Program-made: the position numbers and the translations under genes
From: Pseudomonas cremoris
Lineage (GTDB): Bacteria; Pseudomonadota; Gammaproteobacteria; Pseudomonadales; Pseudomonadaceae
Assembly (NCBI RefSeq): GCF_014230465.1
Contig: NZ_JAAXCY010000022.1
Location: 1 to 31,895, forward strand
DNA length: 31,895 bases
Reading direction: 5' to 3'
Part shown: piece by piece, positions 1 through 8,226 of the stretch
Layout of the letters: every line of letters begins with the position of its first letter
Numbering within the stretch: position 1 is the stretch's first letter
Notes under the pieces: model-generated
Told to the model about the DNA's origin: nothing
What the model saw: the letters and a program-made list of their open reading frames with translations, nothing else
Databases searched by the model: none

Positions 1-274
1 ATAGGAACGGCGTGTTTGCTGCATGAAATACCCGCTTAAAAGGATAGAACTGGTGCCCACTTAAATTAAGTGCACACCATGTCTTGCCTTTGCGAGGACG
101 GGTAGATGACTTGGCCGGACGCATACGGCCGTCCTGCTTACTCACCGCCCCCCCCAGAACAACCGCACACAGAACAACCGCCAGGATCGAATCTGGGTGC
201 TTGAACCGAGAATGGGGCGGCAGGGAGAAATGCACTGCAGGCGGTGGTTTGAAGCCAAAAGAGTGGAGCTTCAC

Positions 275-290
275 GCGTCAGCGCTGACGC
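275..290. repeat. Perfect 16-bp palindrome
   Basis: The sequence GCGTCAGCGCTGACGC reads the same on both strands. It lies about 40 bp left of the terminator at 328-356 in a stretch without genes. It could be a dimeric protein binding site or the base of a cruciform; nothing nearby says which. Confidence 0.5.
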
Positions 291-327
291 AGCGGTAGCC
301 TTGGCTTTTCTTGATAGCTGAGAAAGG

Positions 328-356
328 AAAAGGCCACCCTTTAGGGGTGGCCTTTT
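328..356. terminator. Bidirectional Rho-independent terminator
   Basis: A 12-bp perfect stem (AAAAGGCCACCC at 328-339, GGGTGGCCTTTT at 345-356) with a 5-nt loop. The A-run on one arm becomes a T-run on the other, so it can stop transcription from both sides. On the minus strand it would end transcripts running out of the large gene at 747-3974. Confidence 0.8.
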
Positions 357-746
357 CACGTACTTCATTGCCCTTGGATCTTCAGTGGTGCTCTTAACCT
401 GCTGACGATTAAGCCCAAGCGCCTACACCCTCATAGTACACAACGTGTGAGTTGGGTGTCTATCCCTAGTGAGGGTTTTTGGCCTGGCAGCTTCCAAAAA
501 TGCATGGTAGTCGCCCAGGTCTCTGCAGCGCTAGGTTGGCCGGGTAGACGTGGCTCGACTAGGTCGCTGCCGCACCCATCGACGTAGGATATCTCGGTAG
601 CGGGGCAGCCCTTCCTGCTGAACGCCCCTAGTCTTACCTGCGCTGGTTTCACGCTTGGCTAGGCCCCAATTAGAGATTGGAGGGGCAGCCAAATACGTCG
701 TCGCCCTAGAAGACACCCCGCCCCACACTCAAAGTGTGACCAACCT

Positions 747-3700
747 TTACCGGGTCTCAAATGAACGAATCTTCGCCAGCGCACGGCTGATTGGAGCGTT
801 TTCCACGCCTGCCGGCACAAAGATATCGTCCTCAGGCTGAATTGCCGAAATCTCCTGGTCGTTTTCATCGATCTCCCAGGCATGAATGACAATTACGCCA
901 GAAGTTATTAGATGGCTAACAAGCTTCCCTTTCGTGTTCACCGTAGCAATATGACACTTCTTGTGCACTTCGTAATCTTTCAAAAATCTTTCAATATTCT
1001 CAGAAGAGTTCGGGGTCATAGTATGAAGCCTAGAGAGTGCCGTTTGGATCCTCGAAGACCCATCATCAGAACGATCAAGATTACTTGTGACGGCCACGCG
1101 ATAATGCGCTGGGTTCTGCCTGCTAATGCCTCGTATCAATGCGATGCGCAGTGCATTATTGGGATCTTTATCCCCGATGGTTTTCGCGATATTTTCGAAT
1201 ATCTTATGCCCAACAGCGGCATTCTCGAAGCCGAACATCAACACTGGAATTTCGCCTTCGCATGTTTGAAAGCCCAGCCCCTTCCAGCCGGCTTGATTCC
1301 ACAGGCTCTCTTGGATGAGAGAAACAACTTTTAGCTCTCGATGCTTCATTGTTGAAAACTGAAACGGATGTTTTGGACGCTCTTCAGGCACATCAGACTT
1401 AGGCCGCCAATCCATGGGCTCTATATTGTGGTGCTCAAACCAAGTCACACGCCGTGTTGGCTTGTGCAATTCAAGGGTAGCTTCCTGATGAGACCCGATG
1501 CCAGGGACGGCATCACGCCCCATGAAATAGCTGTCCAATCCAATATTGCAGTTGAAGACGACTGCTCGTTCCAGGGCTTTGTCGTCTCGAAGCATCTCTT
1601 CGAATTTCGACCAGCCAATTTGAGGACAGATGGTGGACACAAAGTGAAGGCAGAATTCACTGTAAAATTGCCGGATCGTGCCTCGTTGTTCATCGGTCAA
1701 ATTGGCGATGCTGAAAGGCGAGCAGAGGATTTCTGCAGAGGTTACCTGCGCAGCGGTGTCGAAGCTGTGCCGCAGTATGAAGTCGTCCTCATCTTCCAGC
1801 AGGACATCAATATTCACGGCGGGCACTGTAGCCGCTGCATGGTCTGCCATCATCGGTGCGCAGAAGCTCTCCAGTACAGCCAGCAATTGCTGCGCTAACT
1901 CAATGCATGGAGATTTCACCGGAAAAGACACAGACACCTTACAACCGAGGATATATGAGCTTATGGTCGTCCAGCGATCCAGATACAGGTCGAGTGGGGC
2001 CACCGGGGCTCCCATATCAATACTGCGCCACATGTTCATAAAGTTAAGATCAATTGGCTCATCCTCAGGCCCCGCTTTATCTTCATGACCTAAGCAAACT
2101 AATAGCGCATCTGCACTGAGCCCTAGATCCAGTTGATTCAATTTGTCCGGCAGCCAGGCGATTCTTTCAACGTCTGTAAAATTGGCGTTGAGAAATAGCT
2201 TACCAATCAGAACCTCATAATTCATTTTCTGATTTTCTGTCCACGGACTTTCATCCAGCGTTTGAGAGATCAGTTGAGCTAAGTGATACCAGGTCAAAGA
2301 CTGGCCCACGCGACCTAGCTGACCTTCAATCCACATGAGTCGTTGGTAAATAGCAGCTTGCTTAGCACTGCTTCGCTGTTCCTTCAGTGCGTCAGTGGTT
2401 ACCACGTAGGCTGCCATCAACGCTGCTCCTCGCGCAGCCCAAAGCAGGCCCTGCTTGTCGTATGCATGCGACAACATATACAGGGCAGCGAAGACTTCTG
2501 CCTTGCTTTCACTGCTATACAGCCCATACAGGGATAATCCGAAGCACTTGATCGCCCTGTAGTAGTCCTTTTTATCGCTACTCAGCGCTCCTCGCCTCAG
2601 GTACTTATCTGCCTTAATCCGGCTGTTTTCCCGCGCACCGGCATCATCAATGAGCTTATCCATGAGATCTTCGTAGGCCTTGAGATCTCCGAAGGCCACA
2701 TCGAGTGCTTCGAGCAAATTGACGAAACGAGCCATAGGGTAGCCAATCAGCTTATGAGCACTATCAGCGATTTCGCTCAAAGACCGGAAGGTGTTGTTGG
2801 CTTGCTCCTCATTTTCCGCAATCAGCAGATCTAGAAGCGCCAAAGAGGTCTTGGCTTGCAATGCCCCGCTGACCATATCCGCGTTAGCGGCTATCGAGTT
2901 CAATCTCTCTCTAATAGTGGTTTCTAGGGAGTCCACATCGAGCGTGCACTTACCGTCTCGATGACTAGTGACCATCAAATTGAACAACGTTACGACTTTC
3001 TCCCACACCTCCACGTTTTCGGTCTCTTGAGCCACGCCGAGTGCTTTCTCAAACGTTTCCTCAAAGAGTTCCGCATTTTCCAGCCACCAGTACGCGGCCC
3101 AGGTCAGTTGGTAAAGGGCATCGAAATGCTGCCTCTGGGTACCAAACTTTTTCGCCGTCCGCACAGCGATATTGAACTGATGCTCGACGGCAACCGCATC
3201 CCGTTCCAGCTCTTTGTAGATGATGGCGCGCTTGGTGTAGAGATCGACCTGAGAGAGCGTCAAATGACCAGGGTCTTCGATCTGCTCGATCTGGCGCTCG
3301 ATCGCAGTTAGCTGGATTTGCTTGTCAGCATCGAACGGGCCAATCTGAATCTTGCTCTCAATATTGCCTGTGAGACCTAAGTAATCGATGGCAAGATGCT
3401 GATTCTTGGGTTGTAGCGTTTTATCAAGCAGCCAGGTTCGATCAAGGATAGTGACCTTGACGTCATACTTTTTGGAAAGCTCGTCTTGCAGCTCCGCTCT
3501 GGAGCTGTTCTTGATGAAACGGCTGGTGACACAGAAGATCTGGACGTAGCCACGCCCTGTCGACATGACGCTCTCGACGTCCTTCCTGCATTTTGCCCTC
3601 CAATCTTTCTGGGTGCTGACACCGAATGCCCATCGCTCGGACTCCGGGGTCTCGTTTAGCCCCCAGAAAAAGGCGATCTGGCTGGAAACAGGGTAGGTCT

Positions 3701-3974
3701 CGGTATCGGTTTTTCCGTCTCCACCCGCAGTCGGGCCAGTCTGAGCAACCAGGTTCGGACAAATTTCCCGTTCGCACAGTTTCCGTACGAAGATCTCGAA
3801 CTCAAGCTCTTGGCTTCGATTATTCAGAGTCTCAAAATGGTACTCCAGCATGGAGCGGTCGATGGTCGACTCTTGTAACTTCACAGAATCTGAGAACTGT
3901 TCCGGACGCCTCGCTCGCAGGAAGTCTTGCGGCTTAGGGCCAGCGATCTTGCTAGCCGATTGTTCCTTTTCCAT
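747..3974 (-). CDS. Large PD-(D/E)XK nuclease-like protein with TPR-type repeats
   Basis: A 1075-residue protein with no signal peptide or clear membrane segment. Near the N-terminus, residues 84-92 (GGDGKTD then E92) followed by FGVSTQKDW at 117-125 fit the spaced Asp and (E/Q)xK of a PD-(D/E)XK nuclease fold, Mrr-like. The middle, about residues 235-560, is helical with alternating Ala, Leu and aromatic residues resembling tetratricopeptide repeats. The C-terminal third is unrecognised. Start chosen at 3974 because AGGAG lies 6 nt upstream; an adjacent ATG at 3977 is only 3 nt from it. It follows the 4159-4872 gene on the same strand with a 184-bp gap, so they may be one unit. A nuclease domain plus a TPR scaffold on a mobile island suggests an anti-phage or anti-plasmid role; that is inference. 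Confidence 0.7.
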   Translation of the reverse strand: MEKEQSASKIAGPKPQDFLRARRPEQFSDSVKLQESTIDRSMLEYHFETLNNRSQELEFEIFVRKLCEREICPNLVAQTGPTAGGDGKTDTETYPVSSQIAFFWGLNETPESERWAFGVSTQKDWRAKCRKDVESVMSTGRGYVQIFCVTSRFIKNSSRAELQDELSKKYDVKVTILDRTWLLDKTLQPKNQHLAIDYLGLTGNIESKIQIGPFDADKQIQLTAIERQIEQIEDPGHLTLSQVDLYTKRAIIYKELERDAVAVEHQFNIAVRTAKKFGTQRQHFDALYQLTWAAYWWLENAELFEETFEKALGVAQETENVEVWEKVVTLFNLMVTSHRDGKCTLDVDSLETTIRERLNSIAANADMVSGALQAKTSLALLDLLIAENEEQANNTFRSLSEIADSAHKLIGYPMARFVNLLEALDVAFGDLKAYEDLMDKLIDDAGARENSRIKADKYLRRGALSSDKKDYYRAIKCFGLSLYGLYSSESKAEVFAALYMLSHAYDKQGLLWAARGAALMAAYVVTTDALKEQRSSAKQAAIYQRLMWIEGQLGRVGQSLTWYHLAQLISQTLDESPWTENQKMNYEVLIGKLFLNANFTDVERIAWLPDKLNQLDLGLSADALLVCLGHEDKAGPEDEPIDLNFMNMWRSIDMGAPVAPLDLYLDRWTTISSYILGCKVSVSFPVKSPCIELAQQLLAVLESFCAPMMADHAAATVPAVNIDVLLEDEDDFILRHSFDTAAQVTSAEILCSPFSIANLTDEQRGTIRQFYSEFCLHFVSTICPQIGWSKFEEMLRDDKALERAVVFNCNIGLDSYFMGRDAVPGIGSHQEATLELHKPTRRVTWFEHHNIEPMDWRPKSDVPEERPKHPFQFSTMKHRELKVVSLIQESLWNQAGWKGLGFQTCEGEIPVLMFGFENAAVGHKIFENIAKTIGDKDPNNALRIALIRGISRQNPAHYRVAVTSNLDRSDDGSSRIQTALSRLHTMTPNSSENIERFLKDYEVHKKCHIATVNTKGKLVSHLITSGVIVIHAWEIDENDQEISAIQPEDDIFVPAGVENAPISRALAKIRSFETR

Positions 3975-4158
3975 CATCCACTCCTGAAATGACCAATGGC
4001 ATCGCCCGGCCACCACCGACACTTGGCCCTGGGTCAATAAAGGCTCGACGTCATCGTGTTGGTCTTTGGTTCACGACGCTGCGGGGCGCCCACGCAGACA
4101 TGGCGGGCGGGCGATCGTTTGTATCAGCCACCGGCTCGAATCTGATGGCTTGCCAAAT

Positions 4159-4872
4159 TTATGGGGCCGGCCTTTCGGACTGCCAGAAATTGCAGCTGAA
4201 GTTATTCAAGCCACCGCCGTAGGGACTAGGCCTCACCGCGAACACTTCTGGTACAGCATCCCCATCGCCGCCATCGCGGAAGAACTCTCTCATAGAAAAG
4301 AGCGCCTGGGCCTTCAAACGCTCCCATTCTCGGTACCGACTGTCTTCAAGTTCGCTCTCTACCTGAGCGGCGCTGGGTTTGCGCTTGGGCACTGGCAAGG
4401 TGTAGCTGGGCTGAGGAGAGAAGTCGTAGACGAATGTCAGATGCCCGTGCTTCCAGTCCGCAGACGGCGACTCTCGCCAGCGAAACGACACTTGCACCGA
4501 TAGTCGCTTACTGAGATGGAAAGGCGGCCTAATCTGATCATCAATAAAGAACAACTCACCCTCTTTACGCTCAGTTTCGAGCCGCCCTTTCATCTGCTGC
4601 AAAGCGTGAATGAGGTCATTGCCGGCATACAGCGCATCTTGCCGAGTGCGTTCGCGCTTGGCATGGGCCCTGGCCTTGCTGTACTCGGCGATCGCTTGTT
4701 GAAACGCATTAAGCTTGGCACCCACGTAAGGGCCACAATCACTAAGCCCAAGGCCATGAATCGGCCCCATGCGCTCTTCATCCAGGCACTTGCGCACTGC
4801 TGCCCGAAGCACCGTCTCGTCGACGTCGCTGATTGCAGCTTGCTGATTACTGGGCAGGTTAATGTAGGTCAT
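4159..4872 (-). CDS. Hypothetical protein upstream of the nuclease/TPR gene
   Basis: A soluble protein of about 237 residues, not recognised. Residues about 60-110 are rich in Lys, Arg, Glu and Ala (AKRERTRQDALYAGNDLIHALQ in part) and probably form helices; the following part has beta-like segments with Trp and Phe (VQVSFRWRESP, LTFVYDF). There is no signal peptide, membrane segment or catalytic motif that I can name. The ATG at 4872 is preferred; a TTG two codons upstream at 4878 sits closer to the AAGGA at 4888-4892 and is a real alternative. It is on the same strand as the large gene at 747-3974 and lies directly upstream of it, so the two may be co-transcribed. Confidence 0.6.
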   Translation of the reverse strand: MTYINLPSNQQAAISDVDETVLRAAVRKCLDEERMGPIHGLGLSDCGPYVGAKLNAFQQAIAEYSKARAHAKRERTRQDALYAGNDLIHALQQMKGRLETERKEGELFFIDDQIRPPFHLSKRLSVQVSFRWRESPSADWKHGHLTFVYDFSPQPSYTLPVPKRKPSAAQVESELEDSRYREWERLKAQALFSMREFFRDGGDGDAVPEVFAVRPSPYGGGLNNFSCNFWQSERPAP

Positions 4873-4878
4873 GACCAA

Positions 4879-5396
4879 AACTATCCTTGTGTAATGGGCC
4901 TTGCTACCGCCTTATCCAGGCCGACCCTGCCGGCAGGATGGCACCATATAGCATGACTGAAGGACGTGGCGAAGCCCATTTTTGAAAAGGTCGCCAGTAG
5001 CTCGCGCCATACGCCGTGCAGGTAGATGAGTATGACTGGCGCAGCTTTCTTCACGCCGGACGTAGGGCAGCGGAGCACCAGCAGTCGAGCTCAAAACTTG
5101 ATTTCGTGAGAGGTCGGACGGGCCTGGTAGAGCACACATCTCAGAGCAACGTAGGCCTGAAGGCGCGTGTATAACGCCCAAGAACAAATGGTGGCGGCAA
5201 AGCTAGCCATCATAATGCCATGCCAGCTTTGCGGCTAGCAGGCTCTGGCGTTCGACCGAGTGGGATCCACGGGCCCTGGTCACCGTATCTGCAACCGGTG
5301 CAGGCCTTGCTTCGACTGCAGAAACCCACGTAGAAACTCGCGGCCACCTTCATCCAACATTCCCGTAAGGCTGCACTACCTCTGTAAGGAATCTGA
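4879..5396. other. About 520 bp without a convincing gene
   Basis: This separates the minus-strand gene ending its leader at about 4890 from the plus-strand gene at 5397, so promoters for both should lie here. I see an 8-bp inverted repeat GCAAAGCT (5197-5204) / AGCTTTGC (5225-5232), with an overlapping alternative pairing GCTAGCC (5202-5208) / GGCTAGC (5233-5239). No coding region is supported. Confidence 0.5.
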
Positions 5397-5741
5397 ATGC
5401 TGATCGAACTTGATTTAAACACCAACGACGCAGAAGCGCTTTTGCGCCACTGCAGTGAGCACCGGCCAAACTGCGGGGACTTTCGAGAAGACGCTCGCCT
5501 AAGCGAAGCAATGGAAACGCTTGCAATTGCGATCAAGGATGCCATGAACCCCATGGAGGCGAAGGAGGCCTTAGATCATCAACTGCTGGATGCGGCGATT
5601 AGGTTGTTCGGCGCTAAATCGACCGCTATTGAGTGGCTTTCGAAACCAATGCCAGCACTGGGCCTACAACGTCCGATAGATGTTCCCCTCGAAGAAGCGT
5701 TGTCGCTCATTGGGCGACTGGAGCATGGCTTCGGCGCGTGA
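5397..5741 (+). CDS. Orphan DUF2384 (MbcA/ParS/Xre antitoxin C-terminal type) protein
   Basis: A 114-residue protein. Residues 64-112 match the toxin-binding domain of MbcA/ParS/Xre antitoxins: a helix with RLFG at 69-72, A-x-x-WL at 77-81, a short P-x-ALG at 86-89, RPID at 92-95, then a helix ending LEHGF at 108-112. The first 50 residues lack the usual Xre-type HTH and are unrecognised. TAAGGA at 5385-5390 is a good ribosome site 6 nt before the ATG. In known systems the partner is a RES-domain ADP-ribosylating or NAD-degrading toxin encoded alongside; none is visible on either side, so this is an orphan, a remnant, or a protein with another use for the fold. Confidence 0.75.
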   Translation: MLIELDLNTNDAEALLRHCSEHRPNCGDFREDARLSEAMETLAIAIKDAMNPMEAKEALDHQLLDAAIRLFGAKSTAIEWLSKPMPALGLQRPIDVPLEEALSLIGRLEHGFGA

Positions 5742-5881
5742 GGAATCTTGTAAGAGCTGATCAGCCATTTCTAATCGCTAATTGAGAACTCCGGGATGTG
5801 AAAGATGCGAGCTTCTCGCTGCCTCCTAGGCCAGCCTACCTGAGCGTCCTGGAGGCCAGTACTAGCCAGGCCATCTCTGAA

Positions 5882-5948
5882 ACCTGTAAACCAATTTTTT
5901 TACGTGTAAATGGCAAGGGTTTACAGTGTAAAAATATGGTTTACAGGT
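5882..5948. repeat. 12-bp inverted repeat enclosing a TTTAC/GTAAA cluster
   Basis: ACCTGTAAACCA (5882-5893) and TGGTTTACAGGT (5937-5948) are perfect inverted repeats separated by 43 bp. The spacer holds two more near-palindromes of the same core, TTTACGTGTAAA (5899-5910) and TTTACAGTGTAAA (5920-5932). Several copies of one half-site in symmetric layout suggest binding by a multimeric protein, such as a recombinase accessory site or an operator. It lies about 140 bp after the DUF2384 gene. Confidence 0.6.
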
Positions 5949-6242
5949 CGATTGTCGGAGGGTAAGTCAGGTTACTCGCCTTGCGCTCGGAAAGTCACGG
6001 CGACACACGCTTGCAGACGCCTGTTGTCTGACACGGGTGTAATTTCAGACGGACTGATCCCAGCAAAAAAGCCCTATTGGTTTGACGTCAAAGCGTAAGC
6101 AGCAGCCTGCGGCTGCAAAGGAAAGCGATTTCTCCTTGGCCCCCGGCCCACCCACTCCAACCTCAGCTTCACACCAGACCCTCAAACCGTGTGATCTAGA
6201 AGCCGTAAATATCAGACGTAAAAGCCAGTGGGATCCTGTGAG

Positions 6243-6272
6243 AAAAGCGGTGCCTGGGCCACTGCCGCTTTT
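6243..6272. terminator. Probable stem-loop terminator
   Basis: AAAAGCGG (6243-6250) pairs with CCGCTTTT (6265-6272) around a 14-nt loop that can pair further. The arms give a T-run on both strands. It lies in the non-coding stretch after the DUF2384 gene and could insulate the fluoride module from upstream transcription. Confidence 0.5.
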
Positions 6273-6602
6273 ATCTTGCTCTCAAATATAAGAACTCCGT
6301 CTCGCTTAAAAATTTTCAAGAGGGGGGGGTGAAAATAAAATGGACATTGCCGACGAACGGTAAATAAATTGCCTATTTGTCAATCTGAGTTTTCACTCAA
6401 AAATCCTCGAAAACCTATAAAAAATGCTTTAAAACAGGCGAAAACGCTAACATTTATGAGTTTCGATTCACCAAATGCGAATTTTGATCGCCTACAACCG
6501 CGTCCAGTAGCAGATACATTGGCCATGTCGATCATTTGTAACCGTCCGGCCAACTCACCTTCCTATCCACAATTGCTGGGACAAAAATCAGCAATCCTCC
6601 CT

Positions 6603-6645
6603 GGGTCAATTTTCAATCGGCAGGATGGGTCAGTTTTCAATCAGC
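6603..6645. repeat. Two direct 19-bp repeats, probable remnant of an IS21-like end
   Basis: GGGTCAATTTTCAATCGGC (6603-6621) and GGGTCAGTTTTCAATCAGC (6627-6645) are tandem copies with a 24-bp period. Repeated short units near a terminus are typical of IS21-family ends, where they bind the IstA transposase. No transposase gene lies nearby, so this is read as a leftover end next to the fluoride module. Confidence 0.5.
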
Positions 6646-6717
6646 GCCAACAATCAAACATCTTGCCTAGCCAAAAGGGCCTTCAGATCGCTTGCATGCA
6701 GCTGCTCTTGATGCCTA

Positions 6718-6745
6718 TTGATACCATTGGCGCTGATGCTATAGG
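6718..6745 (+). promoter_or_regulatory. Sigma-70 promoter of the fluoride operon
   Basis: A -35 like TTGATA (6718-6723) and a -10 like TATAGG (6740-6745) are separated by 16 bp. A start about 7 nt after the -10, near 6752, would place the transcript's 5' end right before the riboswitch aptamer at 6755, which supports the assignment. Confidence 0.6.
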
Positions 6746-6754
6746 ATCAGATCA

Positions 6755-6857
6755 GGAGATGGCATTCCTCCTTTAACCGCCTTCGTGCTGATGATGCCTA
6801 CGTGAACCCTGGACAGGGTGCGTAGGTGCGTCTCCCTGTCCTCCATTTTAGGACAGG
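6755..6857 (+). ncRNA. Fluoride (crcB-type) riboswitch with expression platform
   Basis: The aptamer at 6755-6802 has the conserved parts of the crcB motif in order: GGAGATGGCATTCCTCC (first stem, 6755-6771), AACCGCC (6775-6781), then CTGATGATGCCTACG (6788-6802); GGCAT and ATGCC can form the known pseudoknot. Downstream are three mutually exclusive hairpins: CCTACG/CGTAGG (6797-6802 with 6821-6826, enclosing ACCCT/AGGGT), GGACAGGG/CCCTGTCC (6811-6818 with 6834-6841), and CCTGTCC/GGACAGG (6835-6841 with 6851-6857). The first uses the 3' end of the aptamer, so fluoride binding would shift the balance. There is no clear U-run after the last hairpin. Expected outcome by family: expression of crcB and following genes rises with fluoride. 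Confidence 0.92.
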
Positions 6858-6945
6858 CTATGATCTTATCCTCCGAGTTTCCTTTTTCTTTCGGCGCGAG
6901 CCGCTTACCAGTTAGTCCACTCAGGTCTGATGAGGTGGGCTCGCC

Positions 6946-7329
6946 ATGCTGAAGTCTTTAATGGTCATCGCCGTTGGCGCTTCACTTGGAGCCTGGTTGC
7001 GCTGGATATTGGGCATGAAACTGAATGCTCTGTTTCCTACGATTCCCCCAGGTACTGTGGTCGCGAACATGGTTGGGGGCTACATCATCGGCCTGGCCAT
7101 CGCCTTCTTGGCCGCTTCTCCTACCCTCAGCCCAGAGTGGCGTCTCCTGATCATCACGGGTTTCTGTGGTGGGCTTACCACCTTCTCTACATTTTCAGCC
7201 GAAACGGTTGCCTTGATTCAGGAAGGCAGACTGGTCTGGGCGCTTGGCTCAATTTCGTTGCACGTTGCAGGCTCGTTAGCGATGACCGCTGCGGGGCTTC
7301 TGTCCTACCAAATGATTGGTACTCGCTGA
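6946..7329 (+). CDS. crcB: Fluoride channel CrcB/Fluc
   Basis: A 127-residue inner-membrane protein of the usual Fluc size, with four hydrophobic segments. Fluc proteins form dual-topology dimers that let fluoride leave the cell. Visible family features are [10 protein letters not shown] in the second segment and [12 protein letters not shown] at about residues 75-86 in the third, which includes the polar track and Phe residues of the pore. It is the first gene after the fluoride riboswitch, with an 88-nt leader after the last hairpin, and is followed after 10 bp by the DUF190 gene. GAGG sits about 10 nt before the ATG, a wide spacing. Assignment is firm from both sequence and regulation. Confidence 0.95.
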   Translation: MLKSLMVIAVGASLGAWLRWILGMKLNALFPTIPPGTVVANMVGGYIIGLAIAFLAASPTLSPEWRLLIITGFCGGLTTFSTFSAETVALIQEGRLVWALGSISLHVAGSLAMTAAGLLSYQMIGTR

Positions 7330-7339
7330 GGAGATAGAA

Positions 7340-7693
7340 ATGAAAGGCTATATGGTCGTTTTCTTCACCCAACAAAACCGTCGTTATCAGGGAAAGATGC
7401 TAGGCGAATGGATCGTCGACGTGGCTAAAGAAATGGGGTTGCGAGGCGCCACGCTCTGCACCGGAATCGAAGGGTTTGGGCACACAGGAAAACTGCATTC
7501 ATCGCACTTTTTTGAGCTGGCGGATCAACCCACGGAGATTCGCTTGGCCATCACGGAAGATGAGGCAGAACGATTGTTCAAACGATTGGACTCTGAGGAA
7601 ATATCGGTGTTTTTCACGAAGACGCCAGTCGAGATGGGCACCCTTGGAAAAATGCCCTCCAGCTCAACACCCTCCACAACTTCGGAGCTATGA
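7340..7693 (+). CDS. DUF190 family protein
   Basis: A soluble protein of 117 residues starting [12 protein letters not shown], with the DUF190 hallmarks: [14 protein letters not shown] at about 33-47 and [16 protein letters not shown] at about 66-82, a small alpha/beta fold resembling PII-like regulators. DUF190 genes very often sit next to crcB, and the family is thought to act with fluoride channels, but its biochemical role is not settled. The start at 7340 is set by GAGGAG just upstream; it begins 10 bp after crcB and its stop overlaps the ppa start by 4 bp, so translation is probably coupled. Confidence 0.88.
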   Translation: MKGYMVVFFTQQNRRYQGKMLGEWIVDVAKEMGLRGATLCTGIEGFGHTGKLHSSHFFELADQPTEIRLAITEDEAERLFKRLDSEEISVFFTKTPVEMGTLGKMPSSSTPSTTSEL

Positions 7694-8226
7694 ACATGAG
7701 CTACGCGGACATCCCAGCTGGCAACGCCATCCCCGATGACTTCTTCACCGTTATAGAGATTCCTGCAAACCACTCGCCGATCAAGTACGAGGTGGACAAG
7801 CCAAGTGGGCAGATCTTTGTCGACCGCTTCCTCAGCACACCGATGTTCTATCCAGCCAACTACGGATTTATCCCGAACACGCTGAGCGACGATGGTGATC
7901 CGCTGGACGTCCTGGTGGTTTGCCCTTATCCCGTCTCACCTGGTGTTGTCATCCGTAGTCGCCCGGTTGGTGTGATGTACATGACTGACGAAGCCGGAGC
8001 GGATGCCAAGGTGATCGCAGTGCCTCACGAGAAACTTAGCTCATTGTACACCGACGTGAATGAGTGCTCAGACCTACCTGCGTTACTCCTCGCACAGATC
8101 CAGCACTTCTTCGAAAACTACAAAGCATTGGAGCCGGGTAAGTGGGTGAAGATGGGGCGTTGGGGGAGCGCGGATGAGGCGCGGGAAGAGATTCGCAAGT
8201 CGGTAGCGGCGTATATCCCCAAATAG
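7690..8226 (+). CDS. ppa: Inorganic pyrophosphatase (family I)
   Basis: A 178-residue cytoplasmic enzyme hydrolysing PPi to phosphate. The family I signature [10 protein letters not shown] is at about residues 66-75, preceded by the usual KYEVDK and YPANYGFIP stretches that contribute metal and PPi ligands. Family I pyrophosphatase is strongly inhibited by fluoride, so an extra copy in a fluoride-riboswitch operon is readily explained as target reinforcement or a less sensitive version. It overlaps DUF190 by 4 bp (ATGA). A second in-frame ATG at 7696 has a better distance (9 nt) from GGAG at 7683-7686 and may be the true start. The chromosomal housekeeping copy would be elsewhere. Confidence 0.93.
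   Translation: MNMSYADIPAGNAIPDDFFTVIEIPANHSPIKYEVDKPSGQIFVDRFLSTPMFYPANYGFIPNTLSDDGDPLDVLVVCPYPVSPGVVIRSRPVGVMYMTDEAGADAKVIAVPHEKLSSLYTDVNECSDLPALLLAQIQHFFENYKALEPGKWVKMGRWGSADEAREEIRKSVAAYIPK

Larger units (their letters stand above)
1..746. other. No convincing gene; terminator and palindromes
   Basis: No open frame here has a plausible ribosome site or recognisable protein. Visible structure: a 7-bp inverted repeat around one base at 58-72 (CACTTAA/TTAAGTG), a perfect 16-bp palindrome at 275-290, a strong stem-loop terminator at 328-356, an ACACCC/GGGTGT repeat at about 425-458, and a short CACACT/AGTGTG hairpin at 726-740 just beyond the 3' end of the minus-strand gene that stops at 747. 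Confidence 0.6.
5742..6717. other. Nearly 1 kb largely non-coding, AT-rich in its right half
   Basis: No gene is supported. It contains the 12-bp inverted repeat and TGTAAA cluster at 5882-5948, a perfect 12-bp palindrome TTTGACGTCAAA at 6081-6092, a stem-loop at 6243-6272, a marked AT-rich stretch at about 6290-6500 with A and T runs, and two direct 19-bp repeats at 6603-6645 resembling IS ends. It looks like a junction zone between separately acquired cargo blocks, ending at the fluoride promoter. Confidence 0.55.

Noticed and set aside
138..368. Open frame of 76 codons on the minus strand
   Set aside because: It begins within the terminator stem and crosses the palindrome; composition is low-complexity and there is no ribosome site.
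4066..4956. Long plus-strand frames opposite the 237-residue gene
   Set aside because: They are shadows of the minus-strand gene, without ribosome sites or family features.
6082..6291. Possible small basic protein starting at a TTG
   Set aside because: It starts inside a 12-bp palindrome, has no ribosome site, and runs through the stem-loop at 6243-6272.
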